From Gliomastix tumulicola (taxonomy: Eukaryota; Ascomycota; Sordariomycetes; Hypocreales; Bionectriaceae), in NCBI GenBank assembly GCA_001599755.1, contig BCHX01000005.1, positions 3,778,409 to 3,842,408 of the forward strand: a DNA stretch of 64,000 nt, given 5' to 3'. Below the pieces are notes generated by a model. It was not told the DNA's origin, made no database searches, and saw only the letters and a list, made by a program, of their open reading frames with translations. The position numbers and the translations under genes were made by a program. Positions 29,001 to 39,874 of the stretch are shown here, one piece after another (position 1 is the stretch's first letter; the number at the start of each line of letters is the position of its first letter).

Positions 29001-32000
29001 CATTCTGCGCCTCGACATCGACTCCCAGCTCAGCGATCGCGGTGGTCCTCTCCATATCCAAGGCTGATTTGGCCAGCTCCGGCGCCGCCAAGTGCCAGAC
29101 TGTGTTCCCCTTATTGTCAGTCGCCTTAGCGTCGATGCCTTTTGAGGCAAGGAATCGTATGACGGAAGCCGCTGGCTGCCAGCTCTCCGCCAGACAGTGC
29201 AGCACATTCCTGCCCCGGAGATCTGTCGTGTCGAGTCGTGCACCCAGTCCAATCAGCCATTCGCACTCCGCCACCAGCTCAGGTCCCTGGTAGGAATGGC
29301 GGCTCTGCAAGATCTGGAAGAGAGGAGTCCAGCCTTTGTTGTTCTTGGCCTCGAGGTCTGCCCCCGCAGTGAGCAGTATCTCAGTCACTTTCCTCCTATC
29401 CTGCATCAACGTACGGCCTGCACTTGACCCGGGCAAACTCCAGTGCAAAGGCGTCTGTTCCTCCTTGTTCCCGAGGTTGACATCGGCGCCCCGTTCCAGC
29501 AACCGCTTCAGAAGAGCCAGCCCGGCGTTTCCCAAACTATACGACGAGAGCAAGTAGTGAATAGTGCCATTTCCCGCATTATCAACAACACCAACATCGG
29601 CGCCCAGATCCACGAGGAGGTTTGCTTTCGCGATTCCAAGATCATCATTAGTGCGCTCGGCAAGTATGTTCAAAAGTGGCGTCATGCCGCGCCAGCTCGC
29701 CTTCGCATTGATATCGACCTTTTCAGCCAGAAGCCGCACGATATCCAGGTCGTGCGTCGTGTGAAGCAGGGTCTCGCCGGCCCGGTCTGTCACGTTCGGG
29801 TCTAGGCCTGCCTCCAAGAGACATCTGACAGCTGCGACATCCGATGCGACGTGCAGTGGTGTTTTCAACTTGGGGTCGGTCTGATCGAGCTTTGCTCCGG
29901 CGTCGAGGGCCAGCTTGAAGCAGCGTCTCACCACAGCCTCTTGCCTCGTTTCGGGTGATCTCGAGGAGCCGTAGACCGGGTGCTCGGCCAGCGCATGGAG
30001 AACGTTGAAGCCATCCTTCAGCTCCCACGAAGATCCGGACCAGTCGTGCAGGATATTCGGGTCTGCTCCGGCCTTGAGAAGAACCTCGATGAGGTCCGCA
30101 TCGCGCTTCTGGCAGGCAACGTACAGAGGTGTGTTGAAGCCGACCTTGGCGTTGATGTCGATCAGTGGATGCTGCAGGAGACACTCAGCGATGTCCAGCC
30201 TCCGGCCTTTGATGGTCTGCTGCAGAGCCCTGTTTGCCTGCTCCTGTGTCGCGAAATAAGGCATAAAGAGAGAAACCATCTCCACGTCGCCTCCACCGAG
30301 CGCGAAGTATGCTGGTGTCATGGACCTGGCTTCTCCTCTATCTATATGCACTCTGCCTCGACCTTTCCCGAGAAAAGGATCCGCCCCAGTCTCGAGCAGG
30401 ACCTGAACAGCTGTGTGCCGGCTGTTTTTGGCGGCTAGATGCAGAGCACTGTACCCTTCGTTATCGTATGTCTCAGTGTCGGCGCCGTGTTCAAGCAAAA
30501 GGCGAACAAGGTCCACGTTCCCTTCCTCTGCAGCATGTCGAAGAGGCCCATCTTTGTCACCCAGGTTCATTCCGGAGTTGAGCTTAGCCGCCTCCAGGAG
30601 GTCGTTGGCAACACTTGTCAGCTTGAAAGACGTCGCCAGGCCAAGAGGCGTAAAGCCGGAGTCCTCGCTCGCATTGGCCAAGGAGCCAAGCTTCTCCGGG
30701 TCTACGCCCGTGAGCATCTCTAGGATACGCTTATTGGTCTCGGTCTGGTCGTATCCGGCCTTCGCAGATTTCTGCGCGTGCACGTACCAGTTCGTCGCGG
30801 CATACCGCGTGAACGGTGGGAGGACCTGCTTCTCGGGGCTAAATAAGGGGTCGTACCACTTCTTGCGCTCAATCCGCACGCTATCCAGACATCCTCCTCG
30901 TAAATACGCGATGCAGGACAGTGCCAGGTGGTTATGCGTCGCACCCGCCTCAAGGACGGGATAGGCTGCCGCCGTGTCGCTATCGTAGTCTCTGACCGTG
31001 CCGTTAAGAAACTCGGTCAGAGAATGGTGGACGACATGGACCGTCTCGTCCGGAAGAATCTCCAGGAGCGGGCCGCAGGCGAGGCGAGTCATGTTCTTGA
31101 CAGCCCCTAGATCGGCTTTCTCCGTTGTCACATTGATGAGGTCTGCGATCTCGAGTAGTCGAAGGGGGCGTGTTGCGTGTGTGACGCACTCTAGCATGAA
31201 CTGCTGCATCTCTGCCGGGATATCTGATCTGCTGCGCTGCTCCTCGAGAATCTTGGCGTACACGACGGACAGACCGGAAGGAATGCCGGCAAGAACTTCG
31301 TCCAGGTCTCCATGTGACCGTTCTAAGATACGGTCCAGGGCTAGCTTTGCGTATAAGAAGAGTCCATCGCATCGCTCCATGACCGTCTCTGCGGCTCGAG
31401 GACGGTTCTCTGGAGGTATAGAGGACTCGGCCAGCCGGTGCTGGACGTAGGCCGCAATATCAGACTCGACCCGCTGCTTGTCCAAGCGGACATCGAGTAC
31501 GTTGAGGCCTCTGACTGTCTTTTCCACCACGGCCACTGGACGACTGGTCATGGCGATCTTGATCTCCTGAGGTCGCCACTCTCCCAAGTCACTCAGATGG
31601 TAAAGGAAAGGCTGCAATGTATCTTGAGCCATCTCGTCAAGAGCGTCGACAATGATGTAGGCCTTGGACACGTGAGACAAGGCAGTACGAAGGAGCCCAA
31701 AAAGATCGGAGATGGACAGTGCCTCGACGCTACCGCCAACGAGTTCCCCCATATCATTCTTCTTCTGGGTCCGTCTCTTCAGTTCCAGCTGCAGAGGCGG
31801 GCTGAACTTCAAGACCTGGGCTAGCCAGTCGCGCAATGCTGCCCCTGCTTGATGGTTTGCCGCAATCGTATGCCGATAGAAGAAGTACAGGACGGGATAT
31901 TTCTCATGGCGGAGTGTAGTGATGACTGTCGATGCCAGGACTGATTTCCCAGAGCCTGGCGCGCCTTTATGGATGATCGTCAGTACTTTCGTGCAGGTGC

Positions 32001-32375
32001 ATATCGAGCTTTCGACGGCCACTCACCTCGAACCCAGAGAATGCCTGGATCCGGCCCGTCGTGCCATCTCTGATAGGCTGGAGTCGAAAAGACCCAAGCC
32101 CCGGTACCCGAAAGATGAAAGGAACAGTGCTTCTGGTACTCGCTGCCGTCCGAGTCGTAATCAGTCGGCTTCAGCCACGCCGTAATGCCGTCCAGCACTT
32201 CCGCGGTCTCTGGCAGGATATTGCCCGGATTGTAGTCACTAATGTCAAGACGTCCGACGACGACTGCATCTTGGTCTGATCCAACTGACGAGTCTGTCTC
32301 ATACAGAGAGTCCATCGCGACCGTGATGCGTGCGGGGTTTAACGTGCATGAGGGAGGTTTGTGAGGCGCAGTCAT
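26080..32375 (-). CDS. Giant NACHT-ankyrin (NLR-like STAND) protein
   Basis: Fungal NOD-like receptor architecture, 2,077 residues in two exons (32375-32027 and 31964-26080; 62-nt intron). The intron splits the P-loop: 'GILWVRG' ends exon 1 and 'APGSGKSVLAS' begins exon 2, giving Walker A 'GAPGSGKS' at 117-124. Walker B is 'YIIVDALDEM' near 219-228, followed by 'AMTSRP' (sensor) and a winged-helix region with 'HHSLTEFL' near 430. From about residue 550 to the end there are about 30 ankyrin repeats by eye ('YSALHLAAKNS', 'TPLHIASTF', 'TVLHLAARS' and so on), interrupted around 1280-1430 by a non-repeat segment. The first ~100 residues contain the common fungal linker 'SGTGAWVFSTPAYQRWHDGPDPG' but no recognised effector domain. 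Alternative start at 32315. Such proteins act in non-self recognition or programmed cell death; here that is inference. Confidence 0.92.
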
Positions 32376-32632
32376 CAATGGTCAGCGATACATATTTGAG
32401 TCGCCAAGTGTCAGCATCCTGTACAAATCGGGTAGGATACCCGTAAAAAAACATGCAGGGTCGTTTCTCCCCAGGCATCAACCAACAGCTTTGCTTCCAC
32501 ATTGATTCTTCATACAGTCAACTGAAGGCTAAGGTATATACAACGCATTTTTTTCATTGACCACAAGCTCCAAAGCTATACACATACTGCGAGTCAGGAA
32601 GCACACTTCTGAGTCAAATCTCTCCCTAGTAC

Positions 32633-33436
32633 TTAAGATGACATGAAAAACTCCCAGGTGGCGTCAGGAGCAAGAGGGTTGCCGACGCCAAGAGGAGCGC
32701 CATCATGACCACCGTCGAAGGCAATGAAAGAAACAGGTACCGAGCAGCCAGGGAAGTCAGTCCGCTCTGAGCCACCGCTGCCTGAAGCCGGTCGCGCCAC
32801 CTCGGCAGACTGGCAGCCGTTGTTCTGGACAAAGGTGTTGGCGAGCCCGATGCCGCCGTCGATGGGCAGGACACCGTCGTTGATACCGTGAATGCCGAGA
32901 TAAGGGATAGGATCGTTGCCGCCGTCACAACCACTGATCAAGCCGCCAGCCAGGACCGACACAGCACGGAATTCACCTGCACGCGCACAGGCGAGGGCGT
33001 AGGACATGCCTCCGCCGAAGCTGAAGCCAGTCGAGAACCGAGAGCTCTGGTCAACGCAGAGATCCGCCTCGACCTGCTCGATGATGGAGTCGATGAAGGC
33101 CACATCCTCTCCGCCGTTGTTTGCCCAGCCGTTGTTGAGGCCGTTGGGAGCGACAAAGATGGCGCTGCCAGCAGCACGGGTCTCGAGGCCGTACCAGGGC
33201 TCGATGCCGTTGCCGTTGACGACATCGTCCATGCTGCCGCCGAGCCAGTGCAGGCCGAAGACGAGGTGGTAGGGGTTGCTGTTGTCGTAGTTGGCCGGGA
33301 TGAGGAGGTTGTACTGGCGGCCGTTGATGTCTTGGACGCCGGAGGAAAGGGTCGGGGCGCTGCCACAGCCGGCGGACTGGGCCATGGCCGAGACGAGCAT
33401 AGAGCCCAGAGTGATGGCGGAGACGAGGCGAGGCAT
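32633..33436 (-). CDS. Secreted CE1 feruloyl esterase-like enzyme
   Basis: Releases ferulate from plant cell-wall arabinoxylan; carbohydrate esterase family 1, close in pattern to fungal feruloyl esterases C/D and to PHB-depolymerase-like enzymes. 267 residues, single exon. Signal peptide of about 20 residues ('LVSAITLGSMLVSAMAQ'). 'SAGCG' follows the cleavage site as in the family. 'FGLHWLGGSMDDV' forms the oxyanion region, the nucleophile is S139 in 'GFSFGGGMSY', the acid D187 in 'HGINDGV', and H244 in 'FDGGHDGAPLG'. No cellulose-binding module. A TATATAA box lies about 100 bp upstream. Divergent from the CBM1-bearing paralogue at 35033, with which it shares the phrases 'FGLHWLGG', 'FVAP.GLNNGWAN.GGEDV' and 'FSTGFS.GG'. 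Confidence 0.95.
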   Translation of the reverse strand: MPRLVSAITLGSMLVSAMAQSAGCGSAPTLSSGVQDINGRQYNLLIPANYDNSNPYHLVFGLHWLGGSMDDVVNGNGIEPWYGLETRAAGSAIFVAPNGLNNGWANNGGEDVAFIDSIIEQVEADLCVDQSSRFSTGFSFGGGMSYALACARAGEFRAVSVLAGGLISGCDGGNDPIPYLGIHGINDGVLPIDGGIGLANTFVQNNGCQSAEVARPASGSGGSERTDFPGCSVPVSFIAFDGGHDGAPLGVGNPLAPDATWEFFMSS

Positions 33437-33534
33437 GGCTTCGAAGTCGGGTCCGGATATGGTCTAATAACACAATATTGGTGCTGAGACTTACTGCCTA
33501 CTTCATGAGCAGTCTCACCAGTGCTGGCCTTGTC

Positions 33535-33541
33535 TTATATA
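33535..33541 (-). promoter_or_regulatory. TATA box of the 32633-33436 esterase
   Basis: TATATAA on the minus strand, 99 bp upstream of the start codon. Confidence 0.6.
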
Positions 33542-34911
33542 CTCTTGAGAAAGTTCATTGTCCTTGTGCTAGGAACATGGTTGAACATGGAGCGCGCTGG
33601 TCTTCATGAAACGTGTCGATCAATGCCGCCAAAAGGCGACGATCAGTGCCATAGCTAGACCGGAGAGCGGAGGACCAAGTCGTACCAGTGGCCAACAGCA
33701 TACCCGGTTGACTTGACTCCTGCATCCCTATCCCCATACCCCATGTCCAAGGAATGATCTACAGAGCGTCTACAGCCGCGTCGCTTTACCCGTCTGCAGC
33801 CTGGGGAACATGAAAACGGACCCAACCACTGACGTAGAGACGTGACTTGGGAGAGGCTCAACGACAGAGTGGGCGATTTACCCGGAGCGTCAGGGATATG
33901 CCGAGTGACACTGCCGAAATAAACGTCTGGAGGCAGGGAAACAGCCCGCATCATGTCGCTGCTTTTGATTGGACCGCATCTACACCCTTCATTAAGCGAG
34001 ACGATCCTCTGACCACCGATGTTTCGACAGGGGAAACAGGAACTATCCAAGACACCAGATGGCGACAAGCCGACAAGAAGAGAAGAATCATTGTTCCCAC
34101 TCCCATCAATTTTTCCGTTTCTGTTCCCCGGGAGGGTGGCTCCGAGTCTGCGGGTGCTTAATGAGGGGAGACAGGGGGCGTCGTTTTCATGATCCTGGTC
34201 AGCTCAGCTGGAACGTTGAGGCTCTCGGCATTTTAACGACAACCTAATTCGCACGCGTCTAGGGTTTAATCTAAATGAGTATTCTTGCTGGCATGACTTC
34301 CGCGGCTTTCTCCTTTTGTACCAACATTCTGGGAATTGGCTCAAGGCGAGAAGGGCCTGCAATTTGCAGGACCTATTCCGCAGACATCGCGGGATGACTT
34401 TTCTCGGCGACATGATCGTGAAGGGATCGTCAGAAGAGAGTATTTATGGTGGGATCATGTTGAGGGTAAATGGAATAGCAGCATCTTGAGTACGGCCAGA
34501 GTACCCGGAGACGTCAGTTTCAGTCTCCCTTTAGTGTTGTTGACTTTCATTATCACACCAGTACTTCGAAGGACTTCAAAAAAAAATGAAATTCGTTCCG
34601 CTTCAAATAGAGGGGATTCTCCTCATTGGCCCCCTGTGAGATGTCGCTTACGCAGGTGATATATGGCGCCGCCAATAGCCTCCCCTGTCGAAAGGAATCC
34701 CACTCAGAACACTCATATGTTACGCGTATTAAGTCACGTTAAACAAGCCAGTCCATGGTGGCCGAGAACTCTTGGCTTGGGCAAGACATTGAATCTATGA
34801 GGCGACAGCGTACCGGTCGAGACCTTGACACGGACAACCACCTCCGTAGACACGCAGACGGCTTTCACGAATAACCACACGTGAAGCTCAGCGAGATCCC
34901 TAAGGGGCGAG

Positions 34912-34917
34912 TATAAA
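34912..34917 (+). promoter_or_regulatory. TATA box of the CBM1 esterase
   Basis: TATAAA in 'gagtataaagat', about 120 bp upstream of the start at 35033. Confidence 0.6.
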
Positions 34918-35032
34918 GATAGCGTACGAAGTCAATCCTAAAGCCTATGATGACACTCAGCTGGCTTCATATTGTGAGACGATTCAGCGTCAAGTAGTAT
35001 TAGGAGCAACGACAGGCATCTTGGTGATCACC

Positions 35033-36196
35033 ATGGTCCACACACTCAGCAGCAGCCGCGGGCTCTGCTCGTTCAGGGCGATCTTCGCGGCCCTTTTAAT
35101 CCTTCTCGCCGTCATGATCGACACAGCATCAGCAGCCAAGTCTGCTGGATGCGGCAAGTCGCCCATCACCAGCGGCACCAAGTCCATGACGGTTAACGGC
35201 AAAACTCGCCAGTACATCGTCCGCGTGCCCAACAACTACGACTCCAGCAAGGCGTACAAGCTCATTTTTGGCCTGCACTGGCTTGGGGGAACCATGACTG
35301 ATGTTGCCACTGGCCAGACTGTCCAGCGTGATGTTTGGGTAAGTGACGGTCTTCATTACTAACGACTCAAAGGCTGACAGCCCATTGTTCAGGACTATTA
35401 CGGTCTCCGGCGCCTGGCCAACGAAGGTGCTATCTTTGTTGCTCCCCAGGGCCTAAATAATGGCTGGGCCAACTCTGGCGGCGAGGATGTCACCTTCATC
35501 GAGTCCATCGCCCAGAACCTGCAGCAGAATCTCTGCGTCGAGACCACTCAAATCTTCTCCACGGGCTTCAGTTACGGTGGTGCCATGGTAGGTCCAGATC
35601 TCCCTCAAGATACTTTACGATACCTAACTAACTAACGCAACCAGTCCTACTCCCTTGCCTGCTCCAAGCCCAACCTCTTCCGCGCCGTCGCCGTCCTCTC
35701 CGGCGGCGTTCTCTCCGGCTGCAGCGGCGGCAACACGCCCATCGCCTACCTCGGCATCCACGGCCTCCGCGACAGCGTCCTCGGCATCGCCGGCGGCCGC
35801 AGCATGCGCGACAAGTTCGTCGGCCTCAACGGCTGTACGGCCCAGAGCCCACGGGAGCCGTCCCAAGGCTCGTACAGCCACGTCGGCACGTCGTACTCTG
35901 GCTGCCGGTCGGGCTATCCCGTGCGCTGGGTTGCCTTTGACGAAGGGCATATCGCGGCGCCGCATGATGGCGGGCCGGGGGACAGCGGATCGAGCACGTT
36001 CAGCCCTGCAGAGACTTGGAACTTCTTCAACCAGTTCTCGGACGGTGGAGGCTCGAATCCCGACCCCCCTACTGATCCGGATCCTACCTGTGCGCCCTTG
36101 TATGGGCAGTGTGGCGGGAGCGGGTGGACGGGGCCGAAGTGCTGCAGTCAGGGAACCTGCAAGGTCAGCAATGAGTGGTACTCTCAGTGTCTTTAA
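35033..36196 (+). CDS. Secreted CE1 feruloyl esterase-like enzyme with C-terminal CBM1
   Basis: Exons 35033-35338, 35393-35587 and 35645-36196 (introns 54 and 57 nt) give 350 residues. A hydrophobic signal segment 'AIFAALLILLAVMIDTASA' precedes 'AKSAGCGKSP', the usual mature start. Catalytic features: oxyanion region 'FGLHWLGGTM', nucleophile Ser in 'GFSYGGAMSYS' (assembled across the second splice site), Asp in 'HGLRDSV', His in 'FDEGHIAAPHDGG'. A short Pro/Asp linker leads to a complete fungal cellulose-binding module, 'CAPLYGQCGGSGWTGPKCC' to 'NEWYSQCL'. The CBM1 should target the esterase to cellulose-xylan complexes. The final 12 residues are identical to those of the GH30 protein at 54483, though the codons differ. 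Confidence 0.95.
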
Positions 36197-36713
36197 GCGC
36201 AAGAGCACTCTCATTCACTACTTTCTTATAAGTTGGCCCGGCAGTCAGTGGTTTTAAGTCAGTTATCCCAAACAAGACCATCGGTAGTAGTACTTATAAC
36301 GTCCTCGCTTGCTAAGTCTTCAAAGTCAAACGTACTCGTATTTATCCACAGATCGATGTCTGTCTGGGGCGAGCGCGGGGGTGGCATTTGAGCCGCCAAC
36401 TCCAGATCGTCTCTCTAAGCCTGGCTGGGTGATCTTCTTTTAGCCTGTATGCATTCGAAGGGACACGGAGAGGTTTGCCGCACGAATAGAGATCATGTCC
36501 CGATTCGTCCGGACCTCTCCCGCTGTCTCTGCAGATGGTGGTCGGTAGTTTTCTCTAATCCGTGTCGTTCTATTTCCCCCGATATTACTCTACAAGGTAC
36601 ATCCTTTGCCGACCCTTGAAGCCGAGCTTCAAGTTGTCAACAACACACCATCTTTCTTTCACCCGAAACTGCCTAGAATGAGGGCTCGTCGCAGGCTGCA
36701 TCACACACGACAC
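36197..36713. other. Intergenic, no recognised feature
   Basis: 517 bp downstream of the CBM1 esterase; 'cttttagcctg' at about 36437 is the only motif-like item. Nothing coding seen. Confidence 0.5.
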
Positions 36714-37268
36714 CATGAACACGACATACGCAGAGGCACCGCTCATCGTGCAGGCCAATCCGGGCGATCCTCGTGGGATGGGCTACTGCATGTACGTCGA
36801 CCAGCAATGGCCCGAGTCGCCGGCCGGAGAGCCGTTAGAGGAGCAGCTGCATCCGTACTAGACGGACGACTTTGAACTCCGGGAAGTGGGCGCCCGTTGA
36901 CTGGACGCGGAAGCCAGAGTACGGCTACGCGCAGGGCGTCCTACGGCACGATGCATCGTCGGTCTGACCACGGCCGAGCACGCAGCATGGCGAGGGGCTG
37001 ATTTGGTGTCGTTGAAGATTACAGAGGGTCCTTAAAAACTCGCCATCGGCTGGGGGAGCCCCTGGACACAGACGGGCCGGTGCTGGAAGCGTCCTTTACG
37101 GATGGCGTTGTCGACAGTGATATCGCTGAAGGATACAGCGGATATACTCTAGAAGGCTTCGATACGGGGACACCAGGCACGAAGACCATCACAGTCTCGT
37201 ACACTGTCGTTGACGCGACCAAAACAGCATCCTTTGAGGCCGTTGTCAGAAGAAAGTGCTCCCCGTAG
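36714..37268 (+). pseudogene. Relic of a secreted Ig-like-domain protein, possibly a glycoside hydrolase
   Basis: Coding-like fragments on one strand in shifting frames. 36714 onward gives 'APLIVQANPGDPRGMGYCMY' and 'VDQQWPESPAGEP' ending in a stop after 'LHPY'. A second frame then continues 'NSGKWAPVDWTRKPEYGYAQ', again stopping. A third (about 37062-37265) gives 'LDTDGPVLEASFTDGV' and 'GYTLEGFDTGTPGTKTITVS', which fits a bacterial-type Ig-like (Big_3-like) domain often found at the C-terminus of secreted carbohydrate-active proteins. At least two frameshifts and several stops separate the parts. The catalytic family cannot be named with confidence. Confidence 0.5.
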
Positions 37269-37771
37269 GTCAGCTCGATTAAGACCAGGTAGCACGATCC
37301 ATTTCTCCGTATCGGGAATAACATACCAAAATACAGAGAGAAGAGAAATTTCAGCGGACGCTATCGACCTGTGGCTGGCCGCTATTGAGAGGGTCCTCAG
37401 CGCAAATATTCAATATTGCACCTCTGTTCTCGATCGTCACCCCTGGCTAGTGCCCTCAAGCTCCCGAATAGCCACGCGCACACGCTCGGACGGACCCGAG
37501 CAGCCAACCAGATGATTCCCATGATTCGGGCGAGGCTCAGCAGCGGAAATTGCACTGGAGTTGGTTGATGGGCCATCGTGAGATGCCTCTTGGTATATAA
37601 CGGTGAGCTGTGCCCGGCTGGGCGCGTCGTGGAGGAGGGTGGTCTTTTGTTCTTTGGCTGATCTTCATTCGCTTTCAGGCGTGGTCTCCGACATTCGTTC
37701 TTTTTTGGAATTTTGTTGCTTGCCAACTCACCCCCGACATTCTTTAGGCAGATTTTTAATAGTGGAAGATC
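37269..37771. other. Intergenic, promoter side of the Ser/Thr-rich secreted protein
   Basis: 503 bp. Nothing coding seen; 'ggtatataacgg' at about 37592-37603 is a possible TATA box. Confidence 0.5.
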
Positions 37772-39122
37772 ATGAGGGCTTCATCGATTCTAGCGTTGGC
37801 CGTGGGCCTCGGTGGCGTTCGTGCTGCTGTTGTGCCGCCTTGCAATGCCTGCAAGCAGGATGAGTGCATGGACTGTACGTGTTGGCAAGCTTGAACACCT
37901 CCCATTGTGATATCGCGTATCTGACTCTGACATATCTGGCAGCCATCATCAAGGAGGAGTGTGGCGACTACCTCGTCATCGTTCATACGCCTGCCACCAC
38001 GTATGTACCATGAATATTCATATTCTCGAGTAATTCTCACACGCTCATAGGACTATCCTCGAGACTGTCACGGCTACTGTCGTCCCGACTGAGATCTCTC
38101 ACGTCTCCGTCTCGACCACCCTCTTCAGAAACATCACCACGACCATCGATGTTCTCGCCTCTCACACCATCGACTACACCGTCACCCTCGCTGAGAGCGA
38201 GACAGCCACCGAGACTCTCACTGAAACCGAGACCCTTACCGTGACCGAGCGTCCGATCACTACCATCTACAGGCGCGAGGATGACGACGATGATGATGAT
38301 GATGACGAGGACGATTATGAGCTGCCTGAGTACGCCTCGATGTGCACCGACATCTACCAGTACTCGTCGGCCTGCGACTGCATCGGCTTCATCCCGAGCA
38401 CCAGCACGGCTCCCGCGCCCTCGACCACCAAGACGCTCACCAAGACTGTGACGCCTTCCACGGCTGTGATCACGTCCACCATCGCCACGCTGTCCTACAC
38501 GCGCAACGCGACCACCATCCCCGTGACGAGCACCGTCTCAACCGTCTCCGTATCCCGGCCCGTCGACACCATCACCCAGACCACCGTCGTCGCCACCCAG
38601 ACCGTCACGGAGACGACCACGGCAACCTTCACCCAGACGACCACCCAGGCACCCCCTCCCCGACAAACCATCACCGGCTACCTCCAGGCCGAAGGCGGCA
38701 TCCTCGCCGAGGACATCAACATCCCGCCCGGCGCGCACATCGGCGTCATCCTCACCATCCGCCAGACGACGAACCCGGGCACCTGGCTCTTCAAGCCAGA
38801 CGGCACCGTCTCCCTCGCCAAGACGGCCAGCAGCAACCTCTACAGCCTCTACCTCTACAACACCGTCGCGGGCTACTCCTACGTCCAGGTCACCACCGAG
38901 CTCGTCGCCGGCATCATGGGCGTGACCCCGCTGCTCTGCGACGCCGCGGCGCTGGGCGACGAGCTGCAGTGCCGCCACAGCGTGAACGGGAACGCCGTGG
39001 AGCTCTGGGCCTGCGGTCGGCACGCGGCCGCTGTCTGGGGCGGCAACAGCGCGACTTTCCAGGGAGCGTGCGCGACGCCTATCTTCAAGCTGACTCCGAG
39101 AGCTGTGGCCCCTTACATCTAA
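37772..39122 (+). CDS. Secreted Ser/Thr-rich protein with poly-Asp tract
   Basis: 410 residues, exons 37772-37874, 37943-38000 and 38051-39122 (introns 68 and 50 nt). Signal peptide 'SSILALAVGLGGVRAA' at the start, then a short Cys-rich segment ('PCNACKQDECMDSIIKEECGD'), a Thr/Val-rich region, a dibasic site 'YRR' directly before a run of Asp (EDDDDDDDDDEDD, encoded by GAT/GAC repeats at about 38279-38318), a second Cys cluster ('MCTDIYQYSSACDCIGF'), a long TxTxT mucin-like stretch and a folded-looking C-terminal domain of about 150 residues with four Cys. No GPI signal. The Thr-rich parts would be heavily O-glycosylated. No enzyme family recognised; likely a wall-associated or secreted surface protein. 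Kex2-type cleavage at RR is possible. Confidence 0.82.
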
Positions 39123-39874
39123 ACCCTCTCCCCCTTCATCGTAAGGTCTAAAAGAGTTGCGAACCCGGAATTATAATGGATTTGAAGCAGCCCTTTCTGT
39201 AAATAGTCTATAGTGTCTGCGATGAAAGAGTGAGATTTAATTCCTTCCACTTGATAATGGCAGGTTCCGGATGGAAGTGACGGGAGATGAGAGTGAAGGA
39301 ACAGTCAGTGTAAGTATAAATATTGAGGTTTCATGCCCACCCGCAACATCCCTCTTCAACCTATCCGAAAAGTTACTATAGTACCCTCTCTTGAGACAAG
39401 TATTGTAGTATTATTGAGAACTGTCTCGCTCCACGGAGCATAAAGCTTTGGATTCTCCTTAATGTTGTTCTGCTTCTTAAAAGTCACCCTGTTCTACAGG
39501 GTAGGCAAGCCAGCGCGTCTGTGGCTGAAAGCTTGTGGCGCTGAGTGCGGCGCAGCGCGGAAGAATTGGCCCGACAAGCTCCGAGAAGGAAGCTGACTGC
39601 TGATTTGTCAATTGGCGATTTTCTCGATTTCTCACCCTCATCTCCTACTCGCCACCACGTCCGATTCTCATCCCTTCCCCGGGCTCACCCCTTTCTTCCC
39701 TGTCCTTTTCCTGTATTTTTACTCATTTTCTCCCCTTCGTATTCTCTCCTTAATGACCCCTTTTTCTGCCACGCCGACCACGGCGATCTAGAACGCATCG
39801 CGCGCGACTTCCATTTGTTCCGACCCGCTGGTGGGGAGAAGTTGGTTGGGGGGGAAAAACGAGCAGGGCGAAAA
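39123..39874. other. Intergenic, promoter side of the BCS1-like gene
   Basis: 752 bp. The BCS1 frame stays open upstream to 39545, but that extension is Pro/Ser-rich, begins without an ATG and is probably 5' UTR or promoter. Pyrimidine-rich 'ctcaccctcatctcctactc' type tracts at about 39630-39700 are typical of fungal promoters. Confidence 0.5.

Larger units (their letters stand above)
33437..35032. promoter_or_regulatory. 1.6-kb divergent promoter of two feruloyl-esterase-like genes
   Basis: No gene seen. Both flanking genes start here and point apart, each with a TATA box at 100-120 bp. No clear XlnR-type GGCTAAA site was found by eye. Confidence 0.6.

Noticed and set aside
39545..39874. 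110-codon upstream extension of the BCS1-like protein
   Set aside because: Pro/Ser-rich, starts without ATG, and reads like a pyrimidine-rich fungal promoter or 5' leader.
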